Shown: in pieces, positions 1 through 9,549 of the stretch
Numbering within the stretch: position 1 is the first letter of the stretch
Layout: each line of letters begins with the position of its first letter
Source: Apostichopus leukothele
Taxonomy: Eukaryota; Echinodermata; Holothuroidea; Aspidochirotida; Stichopodidae
Assembly (NCBI GenBank): GCA_010014835.2
Contig: JAAAKB020147351.1
Coordinates: 1-21,164, forward strand
Length of the DNA stretch: 21,164 bases
Direction of reading: 5' to 3'
Notes under the pieces: model-generated
What the model saw: only the letters and a program-made list of their open reading frames with translations
What the model was told of the DNA's origin: nothing
Databases searched by the model: none
Program-made: the position numbers and the translations under genes

Positions 1-59
1 GTATAAAGCGTAACGAACATGTTATCTGATAGGCTGGTCTGTGGGAGATACGGTAGCTT

Positions 60-487
60 CTAAAATAAGGTTTCTACAATTTGGTGTCTAGTGACTACAA
101 CTGAACTTTGACCTCAATAAAATCTTGTACTGAACGTGTACCAACTACATACTAAATATGAGATTCATCCAACCTTCCCTTCTTGAGTTATCGTGTTTAC
201 AAGGTTTTCCCATTTTGACCTCTAGTGACCCCAAATGGACTTGGACCTCCACCAAAAACAATAGGGATCTTGAACTCAACGTGGTACTCCTTCACATGAT
301 ATGCGAGAATGGTCCAAGTTCACCTCCTTGAGATATCTTGTTTACAAGGTTTTCACTATTTGGCCCCTGGTGACCCCAAATGACCTTTGACCTCCCCACA
401 AATTCTTCTACTCAATGTGTTACTCATATACACCAATAGAAGATTGGACCAAGCTTCCCTTTTTGAGATATCGTGTTTACAAGCGAG
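60..487. repeat. About three diverged tandem units of ~140 bp
   Basis: Each unit carries a TTGAG-ATATCGTGTTTACAAGGTTTTC segment, then CTAGTGACCCCAAATGACC, then TTTGACCTCC. The TTTACAAG landmark recurs near 195, 340 and 475, giving spacings of about 145 and 135. A fainter relative lies at 870-1044. It is non-coding, lies downstream of the caspase, and is presumably an old tandem or dispersed repeat family. Confidence 0.8.
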
Positions 488-491
488 GCGT

Positions 492-527
492 CACACCCAC
501 ACACACCCACACGCGCATACACACACT
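492..527. repeat. CA-rich microsatellite
   Basis: Imperfect (CA)n / CACACCC tract directly following the 140-bp repeat units. Confidence 0.85.
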
Positions 528-783
528 CTTCACCTGCATGAATGCATAGGTTACGAGTATCATCGAAACCAAAAAATGAAATTTAATACGTAAACTTTCC
601 TACCCATTTCATGATCACTGCTGCTAAATTTAGAACAAATGCATAACTAAGGTCATGCTCCCAAAAGTCAAAAGCAAGATTAGACAATCTTTAAGCAAAT
701 GAAAGCCCCATGCCTAACAACAAATAACTCATCTCCCCCATGATTTAACTCTTGGCATACTAATGGTGCTAAAAAGTATCCCA

Positions 784-789
784 TTTATT
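784..789 (-). terminator. Poly(A) signal AATAAA of the caspase
   Basis: TTTATT on the plus strand is AATAAA on the minus strand, about 285 bases after the caspase stop. It is the first canonical signal I see downstream of the stop, so the 3' UTR would span roughly 765-1071. No transcript evidence is available. Confidence 0.5.
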
Positions 790-869
790 CACACATCTAG
801 TTTAAACTTGATTAGATTAACGATGTAGGAGGAGTTAGCGAAACACTTTTTCTCACAATGTCGGACAAG

Positions 870-1044
870 ATGACCTCAGACCTCAATTGAACTTTGACTT
901 CGACCATTTTAAAACCACATAAGTGTTATGTAAAAATGTGTCGCATTATTCTCTACATATTAATTGGCGTGATGCCTTATCTTAAATGTTGAAAAGCAGA
1001 AATCGTCTTAAAAAAACATTTGTACGTCTCTTGACCTTTGACCT
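870..1044. repeat. Diverged relative of the TGACCT repeat, inside the 3' UTR
   Basis: GATGACCTCAGACCTC, GAACTTTGACTTCGACC and TGACCTTTGACCT echo the 60-487 units but with other sequence between them. It overlaps the inferred 3' UTR of the caspase. Confidence 0.45.
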
Positions 1045-1071
1045 ATGACGTCCTATCACACACAAACGAGT

Positions 1072-1337
1072 TTACATGATCTGGCAATTTGAAAAGTAGC
1101 CGGACTGTTGGTCAGTAAGACGTAACTGCCTAGTCAGCTTTGAGAGAAAACACGGCATCTGTTTTCTTTCTTCTGGGTCAGGATTACCAGGCACTTCTAA
1201 AGTCCTTTCAGACACCAACTTATTCACAACAGTCAGCATCTGTACAAAATCTTCTTTATTTCCGAATTGATTGAGTACCCTGGTAAGGTCTTGAATAAAC
1301 CAGGTTCCTTTATACAATTCACGAATTGAGAAGTAAC
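1072..1337 (-). CDS. Caspase terminal exon: p10
   Basis: Completes a Gly codon with the previous exon, then YFSIRELYKGTWFIQDL, VLNQFGNKEDFVQML, and KQMPCFLSKLTRQLRL. These match the p10 pattern of YxSxR, GSWFIQ and KQxPCxxSxLT. The Arg that binds substrate is at codon 1323-1321; the Trp usually next to it (SWRN in caspase-3) is Ile here. About 15 residues follow the last p10 strand, where caspase-3 has only two or three. The stop is TAA at 1074-1072. The acceptor is TTTCTTTGCAG before 1337. Confidence 0.94.
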
Positions 1338-4300
1338 CTGCAAAGAAATGAATTAAGATTTAATTGATAAAGACACACAAAACTTCATTATTGTTTTATG
1401 CATACATGTAACACAACTTCCAGTTGCATTTGAGTCCATTAATAACCATGCGTAAAATTTGAGTTACATGAAAGTGTGTACATATGTTATATCAATGCTC
1501 TTTACCCGGTACGTGGAATAGATAAACAACGTCAATTACGATTGAAACTATTAGAATTTCATTAGTAAGAACGAAGTTTAGTTTAAACGTCCTTAGCAAA
1601 TAGTTTTTAACGGCTTGGTTATCAGATATTTACGAGAAAAAGTTGGTTAGGGTTAGGAATGTTGTTTTATTGATAAGGGCGTCGAGGTCCGGGACCGGGA
1701 AGAAGGAGGACATCCTACAGCCCCAACTGTTTTAGCTAGGAGTGAACTTATAAGGAAGGTTCCGAGGCGAGTAAATGTTTTTTTTTATAAAGGATTGATG
1801 TTGCGCTGGGGTCGATGAAGCCGACTTTCACGTAAGGGGGTTTGTAGGTCCTCCTCAGCAAAAAAGTAAATTTTAGATTCAAAAGGCGCATTCTTGAAAA
1901 TTTTTAGACTACAAATTAGGTCTATAAGTATCTCGAAATGCAAAGTTGTGCAAATAAATACTATTTATTTCCTGCATGAGGTTGAAATAGGGGTGTACAC
2001 TAGTAGCAGTTGGCTAAATCTTTTTGGCTGAATAAAGAGAATCTCCTCGACTGCCTCAAATTCCTCCGCCTGACGATGGCAGTTGTGGGAGGGTTGTTGG
2101 GGGTCATGAAAAATTAGAGATAGGAGGTCTCGAGTCTGACTAATCAGAGGAAGACATTTCCTTTCTTCACAAATATGTTCTTACTATTGAAGTATTTCTC
2201 CAACTTATAATAGGATAGGCTTATTCAATATGTAGCAGTCTCGACTATGTTTCATTATGTGGTGGAAAACAATTCTGCCACCTGCAAAAAGTTCTCCAAA
2301 CTATCGTATGATATTTCATTTCTGGTGTTGGTGATTAAGTGATGAAGCCGGCCCATTATTAGTGGCATATAGGAAGCTTCACAAAAGGTGTGTGAGGAGC
2401 TAGCTAGCTGGGTGTGGGCCCTTTGTCATAATTTAGGCAGGCTGGCACATTTATTATATTCATAGTGAAGAATTAAAGCAAACCAAAATGTTCATAACTC
2501 ATTTGAAAGCTATGACATCACATCATAAGTTCACATAAATTGTAACAGTGACAACCTAAATTTCATTATCATATCTGAATCAAAAGAGCATTGCAGTATT
2601 GCATATTAGACCGCTGTTTGAGTTATATCTTAACCTAGTATAACGTCCCTTTCCTAGAATGCATATGAATTTGTCGCATCGTAGAAACTCGAGAATAAGA
2701 CTACCTCTCAAAGAGATGTTAAAAGAAAGTCCAGAAGAAAATTTATTTTTGACTAATTTGACAGTCTTGCAATACTCTGCATTAGAGTGAAAGTACGAAT
2801 GCAAAGCATTAGCCCGAGATGAGACATTTACTTCGTAATTCGAATATGGACTTGAGTACTAAAGAAACTGCCACTGACAAAGTTACGTCAAGTTGAACAC
2901 TCAAAGTTATTTCAGCCTTTTAAGTTCTAACGTGAAACCGCTTTGCGAAATAATGAACCAGTTGTAGACGTTTTGAGTCTTTACAGACCTTGAAGAGGTA
3001 ATCTTGTTCAATACAATTGGTAGGGTGTTTTTGGAGATGTATAACCATTTGTCGTTTGGCTCTATTTCTACGTTATACACTTGGACAGGTATACTTAAGT
3101 CCACTTACCCTCTGAAGAAGAATAACTTATAAGAAAGTCAGCCTCAGTCGGAATTGTAACTTTCACTCCAGCTGCTGTCTCAAAATCTTTCGCAGGGGCG
3201 CGAAACCCCACTGCTTGACTCGGAAGTTCAGCCTTTCCTCCACGACAAGCCTGCGAAAATAGAAGGGTAGTAAACAGAGTCATTTTGCTGTTCAATAGGA
3301 ACTATAGGAAATATAGCGTATCAGCTCTAAATAGCTGAAAGATATCAAAAGTAAACTCTTTAAAATAGTTACAAGATAGATATAGATGAAGTCACGTTAG
3401 GCAGACGCAGATCAGAATTCTGTCGCCTTTCACATCAATCTTGTCTGCAATAACTTCTACCAATGTGACATTTTACCGGTAACCTACGTAGGATATACAA
3501 CTTACACATCTTTCATGATAGGAGAGTAAATTAGTTTCTGGGCGTGGAGCTACCTTTTGCCAATGTGTGATGTCATAGTGCAACTTCGGATGGTGGGGAG
3601 GGGGGGGGTGTAATATCATTAAGTATCTTGGTTTTCTGTCACCTTTTCAATTAGAATGTAAACAGACCAATACACAAATATTAGTATTATGACAAATGAA
3701 GGCATCAAAACTCAAGCTCATGTCCACTTTAAGCTTACTAAAGTGTTTAGTTTCATATATGAAGAAACGTTAAAAATGTAACATCTTCCTAGAGAAATAC
3801 GGTTTCTCTACGCTGTTGGCGGCGTTGCTCATCACAAGCATCACTCTAGCCTAATTTATAACTACCTGTGTCTGGCTTAGTAATACCTAGTTGCATAGTT
3901 AAATGTCACGTACTTTTACATGAATTGTTGGAAGGTGCTAGCATAGTTTCTTAAGTAGTTATTATGCTACAAAGGACGGGGCTGCGTTTAGACCGGATTA
4001 CAAGAAAATTTGCATAGCACCCTTCAGATTTGAGAGAATCATTGATGTTTTCTTCCACAGGCTGAAAAGTCCAGGATCATATTGGAAGTTATACCAGACC
4101 TCTTGAAAAATCCACCAAGTCGGCACATGGAAACACAAACAAAATGAACTTCACCAAACTGATACACCCTCAGTCCTTGTTTCTATACATTGGGATTGTT
4201 AAGCCCTTAATGTTGCTCGACATAACAAAGGAGAAGGCACTTGCTGTTCCAGAACGTAAGTTACAAGGCAATCGAAGAATCCAGTTACTGCAAACATTTT

Positions 4301-7300
4301 TTACATCAAACATTTAATTTATCCAAACATGTGACCACGTAGTTCCAATATGTGACCGCAAAAATTGTTTCCTTAACCCCGCCCACCCCCCCCCAAATAT
4401 CAAAGGAAATTTGAAACCAACAACATAAAACATGACGGTCTCATTCTATCAAAATTGCAGTTTATTATTATTGAGGGATCTGAGGTGGCTAGAACTGAGA
4501 GCTTAGGAGTATACATCGATGGCAGTTTGACCTTTTCGTGCCACGGCTCAAGGGTATTAAGCAAAGTATATTATATAGTATCTAGTGTGGCTTACATTGT
4601 GTTTTTCTTTAACAAAAATGCTAAGAAAAATGTTTTCAATACTACTATTCTACCACTTCAATGTGATCAAAGCAGTGCCTGGCTGATACCATTTGTAATA
4701 TATTGTACAAAGACAACGTAACAATAATGAAGTTTCTTAAATACACATCAGCTATATTTAATTTAGATTGCAATATACATTTAGAAAACTAAATGCTGCT
4801 GCAAGAACTGAGTTTAAAAGAATAGCTTAATGAATCAAAATCACCCTTTGTATACTGTACTAAAAAGTGTTCTGCAAAAATCGAACAAAAATCTAAGAAA
4901 TCCCCACATCTTGCCAAATTTACAGAACACAAGTTTACATTAACTCTTTTATATACCTTTCTGCTTGCTACATTCCATTCGAGTACTTAGAATTTTTGTT
5001 ATAGTGTTTGTTATATCGTTTTATAGTTTACTTTTGTATGTATTTTATATGATATCCTATCATCTTAACATGTTTGCCTCTTTTATTTTCGTTTTTCTTC
5101 CTGTTAACGTATTTTATGACTCCACTTTATAAATGTTATATTTATACTGGAATGAATAAATAAATAAACTAAAAGTTATAACAATAAAGAAAATAGAAAG
5201 AAGGGATACATGGTATAGTACAACTTGAGCAAGAGCACAGTTGTTTCCAACTTTAAGTATGAGGATTCACGCGAGGTTGGGTTAGGTATTATGAGTGTGC
5301 CTGTGAGCAATAGAAAAATTTCACAAAGAATAAAAAAGGATACATTAATTTAGTACTTTAGAAACGATAAATAATAATAATAATAACACAGCTACGATGC
5401 ATGACTTGCGATACATCATTCAGGACACGGCGTCTGCCAATATACTAGTTTCTGAGCTTTATAAGGGTCCACACCTTTACACCAGGGAGCATCCATCTCG
5501 CCATGCCATGCGAATTGACTCCCTGAACAAGTTAATACACAATATCGTGATGACCTGGATGAATGTTAATTTCTTTATACACATTGCCCATATTTGCATC
5601 GTATGTTAGTGTCCAAAAGCGAAAGCTTCCAAAACGTTTGAAGGATACTTATAAACTATTGTCACAGACATTTCACGTAATACACTAACTTGAAAATGTA
5701 GAATTGCATACAATTTTACTTAGTCTATGCACTTCAGAGTTGCGATTTAACAGATTACGCCACTGGAACACTTATTTTTGCAACAGCATTTGTTCACATT
5801 TTAGCAAAACGGAATCAAAAGTACCACATTATGGTCTTACATAAATCTAAGCAATGAAATTGATTATGATTTAGCAATTTAGCCCGTAAATAAATGTACA
5901 GTACCATAACTAAGATAATTAAGTTAATTTAAATTATAATTTTCAGATAGCAGTATGCAATTCGATTGATGTGCAAATGGAAGGTATATATTCTTGTTTG
6001 TCAATTCAGAAACTGAATCATGTGTGTTCGCAATAGTATAATTTGATGGATATTATGCAAACTTCGACTCTATTAATTAATATAAACGTATTTTTAAATC
6101 GCACAATGTGTGTTTTGAAATATCTAGGTAATAATAGTTGTATGCTTTTTTGGGAGAAATTTTAATAAATTCATTCATTAATGTCTTTGAAATTGAACAG
6201 AAAAGACAAGATGTCTCGATCAATAAAATTTTTTTGATGGTAAACCATAGAATATTTGTGTCTTGTTACAATTTGATTATATTTGATAAACAGGCAGTTA
6301 CAAGCAAAATTAATATATTGATCATGTTAATCATGATGCATTATAATAACGTCATGTACGTGTACATCCACTTGGGTGCAGAACGTGAAGAATAGAAAAG
6401 GATACATTAATTTAGTACTTAAGAAACGATAAATAATAATAATAACACAGCAACGATGCATGACTTGCGATACATCATTCAGGACACGGCGTCTGCCAAT
6501 ATACTAGTTACTGAGCTTTATAAGGGTCCACACATTTACACCAGGGAGCATCCATCCCGTCATGCCATGCGAATTGACTCCCTGAACAATTTCATACACA
6601 ATTTCGTAAAGATCTAGGTTTTGTCCAGAGCTGGGACGATAGAGCCAGGCGATGTGGGGAATGGGGTCTGGAACGACTACATTACATTACTGAACAGCAT
6701 TTGGATATGTTAACTAATTTCTTAATAGATAAATAAACCTAGAGAATTGGTACGAATTCCTGTAAAGGTTCTTTTCAATGATACAGTAATGAGGACCAAG
6801 AGGAACATACTTAAACAGGTTAATTTGATATATGTATATAACCAATGCAAATCCATATTTCATACATTGTACAAAATCGTTGGTGTTCTTTTTAGAGTAA
6901 ATAAGACCAATGTACCACCCCTTACAACAGCCGGCTCTCCATGCCCTCCCTACCCCAACATACCCATATCCGACCCCATCCATGTAACCCAAGAAAAACT
7001 ACTTCTTTTGTGAGAAATTTTCGATCAGCAAAAAATATTAGATCTCAAAGTTTGATTTGGTATATTTCATATATTGACAACTTTCGGTAAAAAATATCTT
7101 TTTTTAATTATGAAGTACTAAAGTCAAAATGTTAAAATCTATTTAGCGCGTTTTCTCAAAACTCATTTTTGGCACATTCGTCACTTCGCCAGAACAGGGA
7201 CAATATGAACACAGTGCTAGTTCAAGTGATTTACGCCCATCAAAAGGTGATTTTCACTAAGATACTTAAGGGCATAAGTGTCAGATGCTTAGTGGTCACT

Positions 7301-9445
7301 TAAAGTAAATGGAGATTGCTTCTGAATACTAGACTGGATGTAATATATTGTATTCCATTCAGAATTTGTCATATTTAATGCTGGCTTTAATTTGTCTAAT
7401 TGATCACTAGGCAAGTAACCCATTTATAACTTTGTGTAAAACTCCCATTGTTAAAATGGTCCCCTGAATTCCTAGATACGCCACTGAGTATATATTAACA
7501 ATAGTAAACGTTTACAGAATAATTTAATGTATAGTTCTTTCAAAAGGTCTGTGTGGATGCTTGTGTGTTTTCACTATTATGTTTTGACCTTATCTATTTG
7601 TAACGATTGATTAATTGAAATAAAATGAAAATACAATTGAAGTTTAGTTTTGATATGTCAAAAGAAAATAGAACATGAGGACAATCCATGAATTGCGTAT
7701 CTCATCGATAACTCCGCTCATGCCCTTCATGACGCTAACATGTTTGAAATTCACTAACATCTTCAATCATGATCGCTGCACTGAACAAAACAACATTTCG
7801 TCCTTTTTCCCATTGCGTTTTTACCTCAGTCTTCATTCTAACTATGTATTTTGACAACACTTTGAACGTTGCAAGTCTATACCACATTTGTCCTTGTATC
7901 CATAGCAAATCTCACTTTCGCTTCATTCGAGGTTTTGAACTTTCATTCTGAAGTCCTTTAAGGCATAAGTCTCTATCAAGGGGCACATCCCTAACAAATT
8001 GAATAGTTGAGTAGTTAATGAGAATTTCTTACATGTAGCAGCATTAAAATTTCATATTTGACATCAGGCACAATGATAACAATATATTTCTTAAGATTGC
8101 AAGTCAATTTGAGGTTTCCATTTGCACGAGCAGTTAAGTACATAATTTGTTTAATTTGAACTTTGGCCTCGGTGACATACGTAATCACATATGTTGATAT
8201 AGGTTGACATACCCATTATATCTGGGAATGTTGTAAGTCACTTCAATTCTTCCCGTTTGGAAGTTGTATTTAGTTTGTTTCTATTTTGGTAGGTATAGGT
8301 ATAGTCAAAGCTGAAACCTAATGTTAATGTAGACAACTTCGCCCAATTCATAATAGCATCAACTTACTTGGATGATGAATATCTTTGGTTTTCCAATAAG
8401 TGATCTACAACTATTTCCTCGAAAAATATCGAATACATCATCCTTGAGCAGCAGCCACGTCCTGCTCGTCGAATCCACATTACCATTGCTATTAAAACTT
8501 TCTGGATCACCGTCGCTTCCATAAATGATGCCTTCATCACCATGTGTAAGAAACACACACAGGAAGCAGTCGAAATCTGAGTGATCGAATCTGCTAGCTA
8601 TAAAAGTGAAAAGCGTTACATTCATTGTAAAATAAAACTAATCCAACAATATATATTAAATGTTAAAATGTGGACGAATTGTTTTGGCGAAAACTTTACA
8701 GTAGTCCAGTCAATCAGTATGCGTATAATTGTGTGTCCTCAGTAGCAACTGGTCTTAAATGTAATACATATTTATAATTATAACACACATTTTAACTGAT
8801 AAAACCATGAGAATCGGGTGTTCTAACCTAACCATTTTTTGAAACGCTGTCCTACAGAAGCAACTACTGGGATCTACGTGCATGGAGTTCGAAGAGATGT
8901 CATATCAAAGTGTATTTTTTTACTCCTTGTGGTCAAATTATCTAACAAATATTCGATAATACGATATAGACACTGCATAATGGGACGCTCGTGACCAGAT
9001 TACGAATTCCAAAAATAACCTTAGAGTTGTAAATGCGTCACGTTATTCCCTATTAAAGTTTTGTCTCCTTGTCCCTATCTGCGTCTTAAGAAGTTTTCAC
9101 TCCGCTTGGGAGCGAAAATAAGACGCTAAAAGCTATTGGACTAAATTAAAACACAGAATCTCGAATACACTTTCTTATTGGTAATTTGGAGACACGGGGC
9201 TTAGCACAGAAGTTCTTATTTAATCTTAACCTTTAAGCAGAACATCACTGATTCTATTAGCAGTATAATCATCATATACGTGTACTTCGAAACCAAGATT
9301 CTTAAAGGTAGTGTCTAGTTCGTCTCTGTCTATCCGAGTACCGGTCCTCTTTGCCATTTTTGCAAAACGGTCATTATTAAAAATGATAGCAAGACCTCGT
9401 TGATGATGTTGCATATCATATCCTAAGTCCATATGTATCTGTGAC
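1072..9445 (-). CDS. Executioner-type caspase (spliced; four firm exons)
   Basis: Cysteine protease of the caspase family (peptidase C14), expected to cleave substrates after aspartate in the cytosol during apoptosis. The gene joins 9231-9445, 8368-8597, 3109-3250 and 1072-1337 on the minus strand; every junction has GT-AG ends and matching phase. The p20 begins around RGLAIIFNNDRF, carries the S1-pocket Arg in RTGT, the catalytic His in FLTHGDEG, and ends at QACRG with the catalytic Cys. The p10 carries EADFLISYSSSEG, SIRE (second substrate-binding Arg), GTWFIQDL and KQMPCFLSKLT. With the candidate first exon at 9550-9584 the protein is 295 residues, as in caspase-3/6/7, and has no room for a CARD or DED. 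Oddities are an extra ~18 residues between the His and Cys motifs and an interdomain linker with a single Asp. The family call is firm; the exact subfamily and the 5' end are not. Confidence 0.93.
1338..3108 (-). other. Caspase intron, 1771 bp, no gene seen
   Basis: The intron between the linker exon and the terminal exon. At about 1670-1870 it holds a G-rich stretch sharing a short motif (GCCGACTxTCAxGTA) with 11330-11350, so it may include an old dispersed repeat. No coding frame with family resemblance was found on either strand. Confidence 0.8.
3109..3250 (-). CDS. Caspase exon: active-site Cys, linker and start of p10
   Basis: Opens with ACRGG directly after the Gln that ends the previous exon, restoring the QACRG pentapeptide; the catalytic Cys codon is 3247-3245. 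It continues through a linker of about 30 residues into IPTEADFLISYSSSEG, the first strand of p10. The acceptor is TCTATTTTCGCAG and the donor is GTAAGTG from 3108, phase 1. The linker has just one Asp (codon 3187-3185, in PAKDF), so the usual IETD- or DxxD-like cleavage site is not evident. Confidence 0.94.
3505..4320 (+). repeat. Duplicated segment, copy 1, upstream block
   Basis: Diverged direct duplicate of 14560-15360. Shared landmarks in order: GGAGCTA-TTTTGCCAATGTG, AAACGTTAAAA-TGTAACATC, CTGTTGGCGGC-TTGCTCATCAC, GGCTTAGTAATACCTAGTT, a TTTTCTTCCACAG acceptor-like site ending at 4060, then GAAGTTATACCAGACCT and AAACTGATACACCCT. It sits just upstream of the LINE fragment in both copies and lies inside the 5.1-kb caspase intron, opposite in strand to the gene. 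A G run at 3600-3608 is a copy-specific expansion. Confidence 0.85.
4425..5165 (+). mobile_element. Non-LTR retrotransposon (LINE) 3' fragment, copy 1
   Basis: The frame at 4455-4721 reads ESLGVYIDGSLTFSCH and LSKVYYIVSSVAYIVFFFNK, the LGVxxDxxLTFxxH pattern that follows the catalytic core of CR1/Jockey-like LINE reverse transcriptases. Beyond it LNAAARTEF aligns with copy 2 at 16230-16265, interrupted by stops. An A-rich tail with AATAAATAAATAAA ends near 5165. About 400 bases holding the RT core in copy 2 (15390-15780) are absent here. A dead fragment; it lies antisense in the caspase intron. Confidence 0.75.
5190..5270 (+). repeat. Tail of duplicated segment beyond the LINE, copy 1
   Basis: ATACATGGTATAGTACAACTT and CACAGTTGTTTCCAACTTTA match 16630-16690 after the A-rich LINE tail. 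The homology between the two copies therefore continues past the element's end. Confidence 0.65.
5326..5610 (+). repeat. Unidentified short coding-like repeat, copy A
   Basis: A near-identical direct repeat of 6388-6735. Both start GGATACATTAATTTAGTACTT, pass an AAT run and open at MHDLRYIIQDTASAN. After IDSLNKLIHN this copy jumps to sequence matching the very end of copy B (around 6703-6730), so it is an internal-deletion derivative missing roughly 100 bases. I do not recognise the peptide. Confidence 0.75.
6388..6735 (+). repeat. Unidentified short coding-like repeat, copy B
   Basis: The fuller copy. The frame from 6457 reads MHDLRYIIQDTASAN, ELYKGPHIYTREHPSRHAMR and IDSLNNFIHNF, and stops at 6616. 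A neighbouring frame continues DLGFVQSWDDRARRCGEWG, LERLHYITEQHLDML and TNFLIDK to a stop near 6734. Together they suggest a protein of about 90 residues broken by one frameshift. No family is recognised. It could be the 3' coding end of a transposable element or a dispersed pseudogene fragment; having two copies 1 kb apart favours a repeat. Confidence 0.7.
6822..7002 (+). repeat. Single copy of the ~190-bp monomer
   Basis: TTCATACATTGTA, TTCTTTTTAGAGTAAATAAG, ACCAATGTACCACCCCTT, CAACAGCCGGCTCTCC and CCAAGAAAAAC match the tandem array at 16836-17330. It sits downstream of LINE copy 1, as the array does for copy 2. Confidence 0.85.
8368..8597 (-). CDS. Caspase exon: catalytic His region of p20
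   Basis: Reads SRFDHSDFDCFLCVFLTHG, then DEGIIYGSDG, then an insertion, then DDVFDIFRGNSCRSL and GKPKIFIIQ. The catalytic His codon is 8544-8542. The acceptor is CACTTTTATAG before 8597 and the donor is GTAAGTT from 8367. The phase-1 base from the previous exon completes an Ala codon. Compared with caspase-3, whose His and Cys lie 42 residues apart, the two are 60 apart here, so codons at roughly 8508-8446 encode about 18 extra Ser/Asn-rich residues. The flanking motifs are fully conserved, so the insertion does not look like decay. Confidence 0.95.
8598..9230 (-). other. Caspase intron, 633 bp
   Basis: Separates the two p20 exons. It has no coding frame of note; its one visible structure is the hairpin at 9081-9126. 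Confidence 0.9.
9081..9126. other. Compact inverted repeat / hairpin in intron
   Basis: GCGTCTTA (9081-9088) is the perfect reverse complement of TAAGACGC (9119-9126). Inside it TTTTCACTCC (9094-9103) pairs with GGAGCGAAAA (9109-9118) with one mismatch, leaving a 5-nt loop and a 5-nt bulge. It is too short for a typical pre-miRNA; it may be the relic of a small inverted-repeat element. Confidence 0.55.
9231..9445 (-). CDS. Caspase exon: start of p20
   Basis: Reads SQIHMDLGYDM, then RGLAIIFNNDRF, KRTGTRIDRDELDTTF and LGFEVHVYDDYT, ending DVLLK. This is the first half of a caspase p20 subunit: the RG-L-IIFN strand, the RTGT segment whose Arg lines the aspartate-specific S1 pocket, and the helix and strand that follow. 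The acceptor is TTCTTATTGCAG and the donor is GTTAAG. The exon starts on the third base of a codon and ends in phase 1. The internal Met in HMDLGYDM could in principle start translation, but the clean acceptor just upstream argues for another coding exon. Confidence 0.92.
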
Positions 9446-9549
9446 CTGCAATAAGAAACATACAAAATCCTGTCACAATTAAACTATACAGGCTTGTCAG
9501 GTGGCATTGTATATGTTGAAAATACCTTTGATATCTGACAAAATCTTAC

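Larger units (their letters stand above)
3251..8367 (-). other. Large caspase intron, 5117 bp, filled with repeats
   Basis: Splits QACRG between Gln and Ala. It contains the duplicated segment, the LINE fragment, both copies of the unidentified repeat and one 190-bp monomer. The stretches 5611-6387 and 7003-8367 are AT-rich, and I see neither genes nor recognisable elements in them. Confidence 0.85.

Noticed and set aside
1647-1657. TTAGGGTTAGG, telomere-like
   Set aside because: Only about two units; too short to call an interstitial telomere.
4061-4140. Possible PEBP-family exon from the EVIPDLL motif
   Set aside because: Only the short VIPD-L resemblance holds; the downstream PEBP signatures are missing.
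6714-6992. A 92-codon minus-strand frame with Gly/Tyr-rich start
   Set aside because: It is the antisense of the 190-bp monomer and the end of the unidentified repeat, not a gene.
8364-8558. A second minus-strand frame overlapping the His exon of the caspase
   Set aside because: A shadow in another frame; the caspase frame explains the sequence.
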